Source: Paenibacillus vietnamensis | Lineage (GTDB): Bacteria > Bacillota > Bacilli > Paenibacillales > Paenibacillaceae | NCBI RefSeq assembly: GCF_020169515.1 | Contig: NZ_JAHMHW010000019.1 | Coordinates: 25,902-89,901 of the forward strand | Direction of reading: 5' to 3' | Length of the DNA: 64,000 nucleotides | Shown: piece by piece, positions 26,571 to 35,116 of the stretch | How positions within the stretch are numbered: position 1 is the stretch's first letter | How the letters are laid out: each line of letters opens with the position of its first letter | Position numbers and translations under genes: made by a program | Notes under the pieces: model-generated | The model's database searches: none | What the model saw: only the letters and a program-made list of their open reading frames with translations | Told to the model about the DNA's origin: nothing

Positions 26571-27182
26571 ATGCCGTTTCAAGCACCCGTCGTCATCCAG
26601 ACGACCAAAGCCGCTTTTCCGAAAGCGGAGCTGTACATGCCGCACGTAAGCGGAGGCCCCAGCAGCGCTGCGGACCGGACGATAAACGCGAAAATCCATG
26701 CAACCGTTCAGAAGCTCGTCAACAGTCAAGGCTCGCTTGAGGACCCGCGTGCGGAGATGCTTGGGCATTTTGAACAGAAGACCAACGAAAAGGATGTGCT
26801 CAGCCTATCGTTGTTCAACTACGCATACACCGGCGGCGCCCATGGGCTTACGCTCCAGGAATCGCTTACATTTAAGCAGTCGACGGGCCAAACCTATACG
26901 CTGGCCCAGCTCTTCAAGCCCGGCTCCGATTACGTGAAACGGATCAGCGCGATTGTCAGCGCCCAAATTGCGGCCAGAGCGATCGATACGCTGGAGCCTT
27001 TCAAGGAGATCCGCCCGGATCAGGATTTTTACGTTGCCGACCGCTCGCTCGTGATCTATTTTCAGCTGTATGAGCTTGCGGCTTATGTTTACGGGTTTCT
27101 ATATTTCCCGATATCGGTCTACGAGCTGCAGGATATCGTGAACGAAGAAGGCCCGCTTGGCCCGATGCTTGTCAACGATTAA
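26571..27182 (+). CDS. RsiV/PdaC-like DUF4163-DUF3298 protein
   Basis: 203 residues. The central YTGGAHGLTLQESLTF and the C-terminal FYVADRSLVIYFQLYELAAYVYG match the DUF3298 fold seen outside the membrane in anti-sigma factor RsiV (lysozyme sensor) and in PdaC. Here there is no signal peptide, no membrane helix and no sigma-binding N-terminus, so it is a stand-alone version, apparently cytoplasmic. It follows the GNAT gene by 15 bases (GGAAGGTG site). Confidence 0.85.
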   Translation: MPFQAPVVIQTTKAAFPKAELYMPHVSGGPSSAADRTINAKIHATVQKLVNSQGSLEDPRAEMLGHFEQKTNEKDVLSLSLFNYAYTGGAHGLTLQESLTFKQSTGQTYTLAQLFKPGSDYVKRISAIVSAQIAARAIDTLEPFKEIRPDQDFYVADRSLVIYFQLYELAAYVYGFLYFPISVYELQDIVNEEGPLGPMLVND

Positions 27183-27212
27183 GGCTGCAGAACGCCGGCG
27201 TTATCCGGTTTA

Positions 27213-27247
27213 GCTTCCATCCGAGAGGATGCGGAGCTTATTTTTTT
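27213..27247 (+). terminator. Terminator after the DUF3298 gene
   Basis: GCTTCCATCC (27213-27222) pairs with GGATGCGGAGC (27227-27237) with one bulge and a GAGA loop, then a seven-T run. Confidence 0.82.
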
Positions 27248-27250
27248 GAC

Positions 27251-27595
27251 TTCTAATCGAAAAAGAAGCTTAACCGAATGGTGTTCGGACTCCTCGCGAC
27301 ACGATGGGAGTGCTTACAGGGGACGACATCAGCCGCTTAAACTTGTATGCGCCGGGAAATGGGATTCGGCAATTTAGGAAATATTCTAACAATTGCGAAA
27401 ACATTTCCCGGGGAAGCGCAGAATGCAACACAAACCCGACCGATTCGACAATCGCACCGGGAGAAATCCGAAAACCTGTCGAAACTCCGCTTGTTTAAAG
27501 GCATTATCGATATAAAAAGCGGGGCCGCTTTGCCAACTTCTCCCTCGGGGGATTATAATGAAAAGATCAAATCGGTAGGGAGGCCTGAATCCGCA
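27251..27595 (+). other. 345-base gap before the MOSC gene
   Basis: No convincing gene. A 64-codon frame (27304-27498) has no ribosome site. CCCGG/CCGGG pairing (near 27398 and 27466) could form a loose hairpin, but no known riboswitch, including the molybdenum-cofactor motif, is recognised. Confidence 0.5.
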
Positions 27596-28261
27596 ATGGC
27601 GCAGCAACTCGAGGCGGCACGCCTCTTATCCTTAAATGTCGGAAAGCCTGCGGCGCTGGCTCACGGCGCGAAAGAGATTTTTTCCGGTATTTACAAATAC
27701 TCATCCGATACATCCCATACGCTAACGTTCACCGGACTGAGCGGGGACGGCCAAGGAGATACGGTTCATCACGGCGGTCCCGATAAGGCGGTTTGCGCTT
27801 ATTTCGGCACTCGCTATCCTTATTGGCGGGAAATATTGAACTTGCCGTTCGAATACGGCGCTTTCGGCGAAAATTTTACGCTCTCGGACTGGACGGAGGA
27901 CGACCTGTGCATCGGCGATATCGTGGAGGCGGGGGACGTGCTTTTGCAGGTCAGCCAGCCCCGTCAGCCTTGCTACAAGCTGGGTCTGCGCCACGGGCTG
28001 CCTGATTTGCCTGCCATGGTACAGAGCCGGGGCTATACCGGTTTTTATTTCCGCGTACTGAAGGAAGGCAGCATGACAGCCGGCACGAAGCTTCGGCTGA
28101 AGCAAAGGCATCCGGCGGGAAAAACGATTGCGGAGGCCAATCGGCTGATGTATATCGATAAAGAAGACATAGAAGGCTTGCGCTCGCTGCTGGAGGTCAA
28201 GGAACTGGCGCAAAGCTGGCAGGACCAGCTGGGCAGCCGGCTGCAGCGTCTGGAGCAGTAA
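27596..28261 (+). CDS. MOSC domain protein (YiiM-like)
   Basis: 221 residues. A MOSC beta-barrel (about 30-165) contains GDTVHHGGPDKAV and the sulfur-carrying cysteine region RQPCYKLG, followed by the three-helix domain typical of YiiM (about 175-215). YiiM-type proteins bind the molybdenum cofactor and reduce N-hydroxylated compounds. ATG at 27596 after GGGAGG (spacing 13, rather long); the in-frame upstream part is not family-like. Confidence 0.9.
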   Translation: MAQQLEAARLLSLNVGKPAALAHGAKEIFSGIYKYSSDTSHTLTFTGLSGDGQGDTVHHGGPDKAVCAYFGTRYPYWREILNLPFEYGAFGENFTLSDWTEDDLCIGDIVEAGDVLLQVSQPRQPCYKLGLRHGLPDLPAMVQSRGYTGFYFRVLKEGSMTAGTKLRLKQRHPAGKTIAEANRLMYIDKEDIEGLRSLLEVKELAQSWQDQLGSRLQRLEQ

Positions 28262-28290
28262 TACGAAGTTAGACCGAGGAGGCTTCACCT

Positions 28291-29274
28291 TTGAAAGTGC
28301 ATACGGATTTTGATTCTTATTTGGCACAATACACGTTCGAAGCTCCCTGTGAGGTAGAACATAGAGAGAGCGGAATGAACAATACGACGCGTATGATCAA
28401 GTCGGGGAACGGCCGTTATGTGCTGCGGATCTATAACAACCATAAGGATGCGGACATCGCCAGGCTGGAGCATGAGGTGCTGGGGCAGCTGAGCCGGCAG
28501 GAGCTCCCGTTTCAGGTGCCGGTGCCCGTCCGGAACATGCTTGGAGAGACGGTCAGCATAGCGGAGGACGGCACGCTTTCTGCGCTGTTCCGTTACATTG
28601 AAGGCGAACGCCCCAGCGCCGGCAATCCGGCGCAACTATTATCGCTGGGCAGGGCGGCCGCGCAGCTTACTTCCGCTCTCAGCCGGATTTCGCCTGAAGG
28701 GAAGCCGCTTTACAGCCCGTATTACGAATTGGAAACCACGTATTCGGAGATGGACGAAGCGGCCTTTCTGAGCCTGTCCGATCGCACGGAGGAGCTGAAG
28801 GCGAGGCGTAAAGGCTTTGACCGGCTCCAAGCGGAGCGGAGAAAGCTGCTGGAGGAATGCGAAGCGCTATCCCGGCTGCCCAAGCAGTGGATCCACGGCG
28901 ATCTCGTGCTTAACAATACGGTGGTCAGGGGCGACGAAATCGCAGGTGTGCTCGACTTTGAGTTCACCACCGTCGATGTCAGGCCGATGGAGCTTGCGGT
29001 CATCGCGGCCGATTTGATCAAAGCGGAGAACCCTTCCTTTGCAGAAAAGGTAAAAACGCTGCTCCGCGGCTATTTGCAATCGTTTCCATTGCCGGAAGAG
29101 GAGCTTGTCAGCCTGCCGTTGCTGATGAAGCTCAGATTTCTGGACGTCGCGCTCCACTTCGCGGTGCGTTTGCGGGACGGCCTTGACGGCACCGACGTTC
29201 TCTGCGGCATTATCGACTCATCCGACTACGGTTGTACCTGGATCAACGAACATTGGGAGGAGATGGAGCTATGA
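28291..29274 (+). CDS. Aminoglycoside phosphotransferase-family kinase (APH fold)
   Basis: 327 residues, protein-kinase-like. Brenner motif IHGDLVLNN (about 203-211) and DFG-equivalent AGVLDFEFT (about 219). Close to homoserine kinase type II / YtmP-like small-molecule kinases rather than to characterised resistance enzymes, so resistance should not be assumed. TTG start, 9 bases after GAGGAGG. Overlaps the next start (ATGA), so it is coupled to the YdjC-type gene. Confidence 0.85.
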   Translation: MKVHTDFDSYLAQYTFEAPCEVEHRESGMNNTTRMIKSGNGRYVLRIYNNHKDADIARLEHEVLGQLSRQELPFQVPVPVRNMLGETVSIAEDGTLSALFRYIEGERPSAGNPAQLLSLGRAAAQLTSALSRISPEGKPLYSPYYELETTYSEMDEAAFLSLSDRTEELKARRKGFDRLQAERRKLLEECEALSRLPKQWIHGDLVLNNTVVRGDEIAGVLDFEFTTVDVRPMELAVIAADLIKAENPSFAEKVKTLLRGYLQSFPLPEEELVSLPLLMKLRFLDVALHFAVRLRDGLDGTDVLCGIIDSSDYGCTWINEHWEEMEL

Positions 29275-30194
29275 GCCTGGCAGCTTCGCTTGGTTACGGA
29301 GAAAAGGACCGGCTGCTTATTGTAAATGCGGACGATTACGGCTTATGCCATTCGACGAATACGGGGATCCAGCAGCTGCTGCTGGAAGGCGCGGTCAGCT
29401 CGGCGACGATTATGATGCCATGCGGCTGGGCGAGAGAGGCGGCGTTATGGAGCGCCAGCTATCCGCAGGCGGACGTAGGGATTCATTTGACCTTTACGAG
29501 CGAATGGGACAGCTATAAGTGGGGACCTGTCAATCGGAACGGCGTCACCTCATCATTAACGGATAAAGAAGGTTATTTCCCGAAAGACAGCGCCAGCTTC
29601 GAGCGTCAGGCCGACCCGGATCAGGTGAAAGAGGAAATGACCGCCCAAATCGAAATGGCTTTATCGCTCGGGATGAAGCCTACGCATGCGGATAACCATA
29701 TGGGCAGCCTTTATGGGCTGGCTACCGGCCGCAACTTCCTGCCGCAGGTGCTCGAGGTATGCGCTAAATTCGGCCTGCCGTTCCGGCTGCCGCGTTACTT
29801 GCAGCAGGATAACGGGGTGGTGGCGCCTCCCGAGCTGGAGGAGCAGGCAAGGCAGCTTGCAAGCCTGGCAGACTCGATGGGCGTCGTTATCCTAGATTAT
29901 TTGGCCGGCCTGCCGTTTTCGCTGCAGGCTGGCGAAACTTACGGCAGCCTGAAGGAAGAGATGAAGCGTCTGCTTCGGGGGCTTCGCCCGGGAGTGACGG
30001 AAATCATCATTCATCCTTCGCATGTCACCGAAGAGCTCCGTGCCTTCCACGGACAGCCGGAGAAGCGCGGCATGGAGCTGGAGCTGTTCCGCGACGAAGA
30101 CATTCGCCGTACTTTGCAGGAGGAGAACATCCGCCTTATCCGCTGGGGCGAGCTGCAGAGGCTGCAGCATGGCCGCAGCGGTCATCCGAACTAA
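29271..30194 (+). CDS. ChbG/HpnK (YdjC) family carbohydrate deacetylase
   Basis: 307 residues. Metal-site motif NADDYG (about 21-26), GIHLTF and THADNHMG, plus the late IIIHPSHV. The family removes acetyl groups from N-acetyl sugars such as diacetylchitobiose. The ATG at 29271 overlaps the kinase stop; the pair suggests a sugar or amino-sugar substrate that is both phosphorylated and deacetylated. The frame extends upstream inside the kinase gene without support. Confidence 0.9.
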   Translation: MSLAASLGYGEKDRLLIVNADDYGLCHSTNTGIQQLLLEGAVSSATIMMPCGWAREAALWSASYPQADVGIHLTFTSEWDSYKWGPVNRNGVTSSLTDKEGYFPKDSASFERQADPDQVKEEMTAQIEMALSLGMKPTHADNHMGSLYGLATGRNFLPQVLEVCAKFGLPFRLPRYLQQDNGVVAPPELEEQARQLASLADSMGVVILDYLAGLPFSLQAGETYGSLKEEMKRLLRGLRPGVTEIIIHPSHVTEELRAFHGQPEKRGMELELFRDEDIRRTLQEENIRLIRWGELQRLQHGRSGHPN

Positions 30195-30215
30195 CGAAAA
30201 AGGAGCTGCTCGTAA

Positions 30216-31175
30216 ATGTCATTTGAAGCTGTCATGTCGCTTGCCGAGCAAGTGAAGGCCAATATCGGCAAGGTGATCGTAGGGAAGGAAGAGGTTGTCG
30301 ATTTTTTGTTAATCGGGTTAATTACCTCCGGTCATGTGCTGCTGGAGGATGTTCCGGGAACGGGAAAGACGCTGCTTGCGAAATCGCTTGCCAAATCGGT
30401 TTCATTGTCGTTTAAGCGCATACAATTCACGCCGGATTTGCTGCCGTCGGATCTTAGCGGCATTCATTTTTATAATCAGAAGCTTGGCGAATTCGAATTT
30501 CGGGCCGGGCCTCTCTTTACGAATTTGCTGTTAGCCGACGAGATTAACCGTGCGACGCCGCGAACGCAATCGAGCCTCCTCGAGTGTATGGAGGAAAGGC
30601 AAATCAGCCTTGACGGCGAAACGAAGCAGCTTCAAAAACCGTTTATGGTTATCGCAACACAAAATCCGGTCGAGCACCAAGGCACCTTTCCTTTGCCCGA
30701 AGCTCAGCTTGACCGCTTCCTGTTCAAAATCAAAATGGGATATCCATCGACCGAAGAGGGGATGCTGCTGCTGAAGCGCTTTAAGGACAACGATCCGCTT
30801 GCCCGGCTTGAGCCGGTGGCCGGAATGAATGACATTCTAAAGGCACAGCAGGCTTATGCCGGGGTAAAGGTGACGGATGACGTCCTTCGTTATATGCTGC
30901 AAATCGTCGAACAAACGAGATTGTGTGAGGAGGTATCGGTTGGCGTAAGCCCGCGAGGCAGCCAGGCTCTGCTTCGTGCGTGTCAGGTCCACGCGATTTT
31001 GAGGGGCCGCGATTTCGTGACGCCGGACGATGTCAAGGCGATGGCGGTTCCTGTTCTTGCTCACCGGCTGGCGCTGCGCGGGATGGCGCGGAATACAGGC
31101 AGCGCCGACGGCATCATCGAGCAAATTGTGAACCGCACGGCCGTGCCTGCTGAAGCAGGCATGACCGTCGGTTAG
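30216..31175 (+). CDS. MoxR-family AAA+ ATPase
   Basis: 319 residues. Walker A EDVPGTGKTLL (about 45), Walker B LLADEINRATPRTQSSLLE, sensor 1 ATQNPVEHQGTFPLPEAQLDRF and a C-terminal lid. A chaperone-like ATPase that usually acts with the DUF58 protein encoded next. First gene of a three-gene operon; AAAAGGAG lies upstream. Confidence 0.94.
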   Translation: MSFEAVMSLAEQVKANIGKVIVGKEEVVDFLLIGLITSGHVLLEDVPGTGKTLLAKSLAKSVSLSFKRIQFTPDLLPSDLSGIHFYNQKLGEFEFRAGPLFTNLLLADEINRATPRTQSSLLECMEERQISLDGETKQLQKPFMVIATQNPVEHQGTFPLPEAQLDRFLFKIKMGYPSTEEGMLLLKRFKDNDPLARLEPVAGMNDILKAQQAYAGVKVTDDVLRYMLQIVEQTRLCEEVSVGVSPRGSQALLRACQVHAILRGRDFVTPDDVKAMAVPVLAHRLALRGMARNTGSADGIIEQIVNRTAVPAEAGMTVG

Positions 31176-31186
31176 GCGCCGCCGCG

Positions 31187-32302
31187 ATGATTTTATTCTG
31201 GTTTATCGTCGCCGCAGCCGCCATCCTGCTGGCGCAGAGCAAGCTGTTTAAGAGCCGCGTGCTCCGCCAAATCGAGTACAGGCGTCATTTTCAGAGCAAA
31301 GCCTGCTTCCGCGGCGATCAGGTCGAGCTGGTCGAGAAAATATCGAATGCGAAGTGGCTGCCGGTTCCCTGGCTCCGAGTGGAATCGCAGCTGTCCTCCC
31401 ATCTTCATTTTCAAAAGCAGGAAAACTTTCAGGTGAGCAGCGGACAGCTTTACCAGAATCATAAAAGTTTCTTCAGCTTGCCGCCTTACACGAAAATTAC
31501 CCGCAAGCATAAAATTACATGCGCCAAAAGAGGCTGGTACCAGCTGCACACGGTTACGCTGACAGGCGGGGATCCGCTCGGCCTTACAAATGCGACAAAG
31601 CAGATCCCGCTCGAGAGCCGGATGCTCGTTTATCCGCGCCCGGCCGAGGTTCCGATAAGCGAGCTGCCGTATCACAGCTGGCAGGGCGACCGGTCCGTGC
31701 GGCGCTGGATTATTAACGACCCGTTCGTGATTGCGGGCGTTAGGGACTATCAGGCGGGAGACACGTACAAGCAGATCAATTGGAAGGCGACGGCCAAAAC
31801 CGGGCGGATGCAGGTGCATCAGCATGATTTTACAGCGGACCGAAGGCTTATGATCTATTTGAATGTGGATGATGCTGAAGGGATGTGGCGCAGCGTAACG
31901 GACGAGGCGCTCATCGAGCACGGCATCGAATGGGCGGCAGGCGCAGCGGAAGCGGTTATCGGACAAGGGATGGATGTCGGCTTCGCCGCCAATATGCCAC
32001 TCTCGGGCTCGCGTGAGAGCGTCCGGATCGAGCCGCGCGGCGGTCACGAGCAGCTGATCGGGCTGTTCGAATGTATGGCTATGCTTCAAATCGAGCGTAC
32101 CGAGCTGTTTCACCAGCTGCTGCAGGCCGAGGCGGACAGCGGATTCCGCGAGCGGGACGTTCTCGTCATTTCGAGCTATTGGAACGACGCGCTGGAGAAG
32201 CAGGCCGAAAGGCTGCGCTGGAACGGGAATGCGGTGGCGGTATGGCTGCTTACGGACAAGGCGCGCCGGCATTTCTCCGGCAGGGAAGAGGCGGGCGCAT
32301 GA
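31187..32302 (+). CDS. DUF58 domain protein
   Basis: 371 residues. One N-terminal membrane helix (2-17), a beta-rich middle part and the DUF58 signature VRDYQAGDTYKQINWKATAK (about 184-203), leading into a vWA-like domain without a full MIDAS. Partner of the MoxR ATPase; 11 bases between them. The stop overlaps the next ATG. Confidence 0.92.
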   Translation: MILFWFIVAAAAILLAQSKLFKSRVLRQIEYRRHFQSKACFRGDQVELVEKISNAKWLPVPWLRVESQLSSHLHFQKQENFQVSSGQLYQNHKSFFSLPPYTKITRKHKITCAKRGWYQLHTVTLTGGDPLGLTNATKQIPLESRMLVYPRPAEVPISELPYHSWQGDRSVRRWIINDPFVIAGVRDYQAGDTYKQINWKATAKTGRMQVHQHDFTADRRLMIYLNVDDAEGMWRSVTDEALIEHGIEWAAGAAEAVIGQGMDVGFAANMPLSGSRESVRIEPRGGHEQLIGLFECMAMLQIERTELFHQLLQAEADSGFRERDVLVISSYWNDALEKQAERLRWNGNAVAVWLLTDKARRHFSGREEAGA

Positions 32303-33654
32303 GCCGCGTACGTTCGGAATCGCCGCTTATTCCTCTGCTAAAAGGGATGCTCGAAGTGTTTTATTTCTTGCCTGTTCTGCTTGCCGCTGCCGTCTATGTG
32401 CTGCCGACGTCGCAGGTATGGGCATGGATTGCCACCTTGCCGCTGTGTTACGGGGCGGCGGCGCTCATGATTGCAAAGTTAACGCAAATACGATTGATCG
32501 GACGGTACGCTCTAACTCTCGGTATCGGGGCCGTTCATGCGCTCCTGCTTTACGGCATGTGGTCATCGGACCAGAAGCTTTATTCTCTGATCATAACCTT
32601 TGGCATTGGAGCCTTAGCCGCCAGTAGGGGAGCTTCGATGGTTTTGCACGGCTGGACCATGTCGTTTCCGAATCTGGCTTTTCTGTCCGGCATTGCCTCC
32701 TACGCAGTCTTTCAGCCGCTAAAACTGTTTATGCTGCAAAAAGCGGCCGCTTATAACCCTTTATTGGTTATATGCGGGATTGCAGCTGTCGTCCTGTTTT
32801 TCTTCCTGGCGAATGAGAGGCATCTCGACAGCGAAACCGTGGACACGGCCGCAACGCCGGCTACCGCAGCCTTCAAACGGCAAAACCGTATCCTCGTGTT
32901 CATTCTTTCGGCCATCATGGTCGTCCTAGCCTTATTCCGGCAAATCCAGCAGGCTGTTGAAGGCTGGTTTCGTTCGCTGTTTGAGCGCCTGGCGGATTGG
33001 TTGAACCGGCCGCCGAAGGAGCCTCCCGTCCCGGAACAGCCGCCTGAGCAGGCGCCTCCCGTTATACCCGGCGCCGAGGAGACGGGGCCTCCTCCGGAGT
33101 GGATGACGGTACTGGAGCAGCTGTTGAAAGTCGCCGCCATCGTCTTGTTAGCTGCCGGAGCTGTATTCTTGCTGACGATCCTCCTTCGCAAGCTGTATGG
33201 AGCGGCAAAAAAGCTTATGGCAAGGCTGCTCGAAAGAGAGGCGGACCGGAAGGAAAACGATGCCGGTTACACGGATGAGATCGAACATTTTATGTCGTTA
33301 ACTAAGCTCGGCAAGCAGATACGCGGACAATTAAAAAGTCTGCTGCCGCAAAAGTCCGGCCGGGATAAGGGCTGGAAGGAGCTTGCGAGCGATGCGGACA
33401 AAATCAGGTTCATTTACGCCCGTTTGCTGAGGAAACAGGCTGAAAGAGGGCACGGCGCGCCTGCCAATCATACACCGCGCGAAGTCGGGCAGCGGCTTGC
33501 CGATGCCGGTAGCGGCGGGGGAGACAAACAAACGATTGAAACGTTTATTGGCGTATACGAACGCGTACGCTACGGCGAGAAACAACCGGGCTCCGGACAG
33601 GCGGAGCAATTCAAGAATCAGCTGCTCGGGGATAAACCCGGCGCCAACGGCTGA
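32299..33654 (+). CDS. Polytopic membrane protein with DUF4129-like C-terminus
   Basis: 451 residues. Six to seven hydrophobic helices (about 15-195), a further helix near 205-225, a Pro/Glu-rich extracellular linker (PPKEPPVPEQPPEQAPP, about 240-258), another helix (about 280-303) and a cytoplasmic helical domain (about 330-450) with IRFIYARLLRKQAERG and TPREVGQRL, as in DUF4129. Usually linked to transglutaminase-like genes; none is present here. ATG overlaps the DUF58 stop. Confidence 0.87.
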   Translation: MSRVRSESPLIPLLKGMLEVFYFLPVLLAAAVYVLPTSQVWAWIATLPLCYGAAALMIAKLTQIRLIGRYALTLGIGAVHALLLYGMWSSDQKLYSLIITFGIGALAASRGASMVLHGWTMSFPNLAFLSGIASYAVFQPLKLFMLQKAAAYNPLLVICGIAAVVLFFFLANERHLDSETVDTAATPATAAFKRQNRILVFILSAIMVVLALFRQIQQAVEGWFRSLFERLADWLNRPPKEPPVPEQPPEQAPPVIPGAEETGPPPEWMTVLEQLLKVAAIVLLAAGAVFLLTILLRKLYGAAKKLMARLLEREADRKENDAGYTDEIEHFMSLTKLGKQIRGQLKSLLPQKSGRDKGWKELASDADKIRFIYARLLRKQAERGHGAPANHTPREVGQRLADAGSGGGDKQTIETFIGVYERVRYGEKQPGSGQAEQFKNQLLGDKPGANG

Positions 33655-33677
33655 CGCCGGCCTTTTGAAGCAAAAAA

Positions 33678-33695
33678 GACATAGCGGCTCATGTT
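33678..33695. terminator. Left half of a bidirectional terminator split by the IS
   Basis: Arm GACATAGCGGC (33678-33688) and loop TCATGTT (33689-33695). Its other arm lies at 35124-35134 on the far side of the insertion sequence. Before insertion this was the shared terminator of the DUF4129 and ypdA genes, with an A run on one side and a T run on the other. Confidence 0.8.
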
Positions 33696-33725
33696 GGAGG
33701 CCACTGAAAAAGTTCGCCATTTAGT

Positions 33726-33771
33726 AAAAGGTACAGTTCTTCAAGAAAATTGAAGAGGCTGTACCTTTTTA
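33726..33771 (+). terminator. Insulating terminator at the left end of the IS
   Basis: AAAAGGTACAG (33726-33736) pairs with CTGTACCTTTT (33759-33769), and an inner CTTCAA/TTGAAG hairpin fills the loop; a T run follows. It blocks read-through from the operon upstream into the transposase. Confidence 0.85.
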
Positions 33772-33810
33772 CCGTTTAATGGAGTCATCACGAAAAGCGG
33801 GTGAGAGCGG

Positions 33811-34985
33811 ATGATTCGGCAACAACAAACTTTTGTTTTGAGTCCTTATGCGGCACTGTATGACATCGTCGTTCCGAAGGACAATATGCTCCGTCAAATC
33901 AACGAACTGGTAGACTTCAATTTCATTTATGAAGAACTAGAGGCGAAATATTGTTTGGACAATGGACGTAACGCCATTGATCCCATTCGCATGTTTAAAT
34001 ATTTGCTGCTGAAAACGATCTTTGAATTGTCGGACGTAGACATTGTCGAACGCTCTAAGTACGACATGTCGTTCAAATACTTCCTCGGCATGGCTCCGGA
34101 GGATCCCGTTATCAACCCGAGCTCCCTGACAAAATTCCGCAAACTGCGGTTGAAAGATATGAATTTATTGGACATGCTCATTGGTAAGACGGTGGCTCTT
34201 GCTATCGAGCAGAATATTCTGAAGAGCAACTCCATCATCGTTGACGCTACGCATACGAAAGCGCGCTACAATCAGAAGTCACCGCAAGAAATCCTGCAAG
34301 ATCGTGCGCGGAAATTGCGTAAAGCCGTGTATACCATGGATGAGTCGGCTAAATCCAAGATGCCAGCCAAGAACACTACCGATGTACTCGAAGACGAAAT
34401 CGAGTATTGCCAAAAACTCGTCGCCGCATGCAGATCAAGACCGTCATTGGAGATACAGCTTACTCCGAAAAGGATAATATTTCATACACGAAGAGTAATG
34501 AGATTGAACTTGTAGCGAAACTCAATCCACTCATTACGCAAGGTAACCGTAAGAAGGAAGATGAATTTCTGTTCAACAAGGATGCAGGCATGTACGTTTG
34601 CCCAGCTGGTCATATGGCCATCCGTAAAGCTCGGCAAGGCAAGAAAGGTGTCGGTACAAACCAAAAAAACACATACTTTTTTGAAGTGGAGCAATGCAAG
34701 CGTTGTCCACTCAAGGAAGGTTGCTACAAAGAAGGTGCTAAAAGCAAGACTTATTCCGTTTCGATTAAATCCGAAGAACACTCGGAACAGATAGCATTCC
34801 AAGAGACAGAATATTTCAAGGAAAAGTCCAGGGAACGTTACAAAATTGAAGCAAAGAACAGTGAACTCAAACATGGACACGGGTATGATGTAGCCACATC
34901 CTCGGGTTTGCTTGGCATGCAATTGCAAGGCGCAATGACGATATTCGCTGTAAATCTAAAACGGATATTGAAGCTAACGGATTAA
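33811..34985 (+). pseudogene. IS1182-type transposase, internal deletion with frameshift
   Basis: The N-terminal part (33811 to about 34425) reads in one frame, with the IS1182 opening and VDATHTKARYN, which holds a catalytic Asp. It breaks after EYCQKLVAA. The C-terminal part resumes in another frame near 34428 (MQIKTVIGDTAYSEKDN, with the second Asp) and runs to 34985, ending with ERYKIEAKNSELKHGHGYD (catalytic Glu) and KRILKLTD. The middle of the protein, about 80-90 residues in relatives, is missing. The two frames, 234 and 192 codons, overlap out of phase, so no active enzyme is expected; an active copy elsewhere could still mobilise the ends. Confidence 0.9.
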
Positions 34986-35016
34986 TAAATCCGAAAATCT
35001 CATTTGTGTAGGGTTT

Positions 35017-35065
35017 AAAAAAGAAGACATCCGTCCCAAAAATGGGAAATGGATGTCTTCTTTTT
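35017..35065 (+). terminator. Terminator at the right end of the IS
   Basis: AAAAAGAAGACATCC (35018-35032) pairs with GGATGTCTTCTTTTT (35051-35065), with an inner CCCA/TGGG hairpin. It works in both directions by symmetry and now terminates ypdA transcription as well. Confidence 0.85.
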
Positions 35066-35116
35066 GTAATTGGTGCATGCCAATTAAGGAAAATCGTAAG
35101 TTCTTCAGCGGCCTCC

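Larger units (their letters stand above)
33696..35116 (+). mobile_element. IS1182-family insertion sequence, defective
   Basis: 1421 bp bounded by imperfect 19-bp inverted repeats: GGAGGCCACTGAAAAAGTT (33696-33714) and, reversed, GGAGGCCGCTGAAGAACTT (35116-35098), 16 of 19 identical. Flanked by a 7-bp direct repeat TCATGTT (33689-33695 and 35117-35123), a target duplication. It holds one transposase interrupted by an internal deletion and has an intrinsic terminator at each end. Full-length relatives are roughly 250 bp longer. Lower GC than its surroundings fits a foreign origin. Confidence 0.92.

Noticed and set aside
27304..27498. 64-codon frame before the MOSC gene
   Set aside because: No ribosome site and no protein-like pattern.
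27347..27595. N-terminal extension of the MOSC protein, or a molybdenum-cofactor riboswitch in the gap
   Set aside because: The extension is not family-like, and the conserved Moco aptamer sequence could not be found.
28291..29274. Aminoglycoside resistance gene
   Set aside because: APH fold only; coupling to a YdjC deacetylase points to a metabolic kinase, and no resistance-specific motif is seen.
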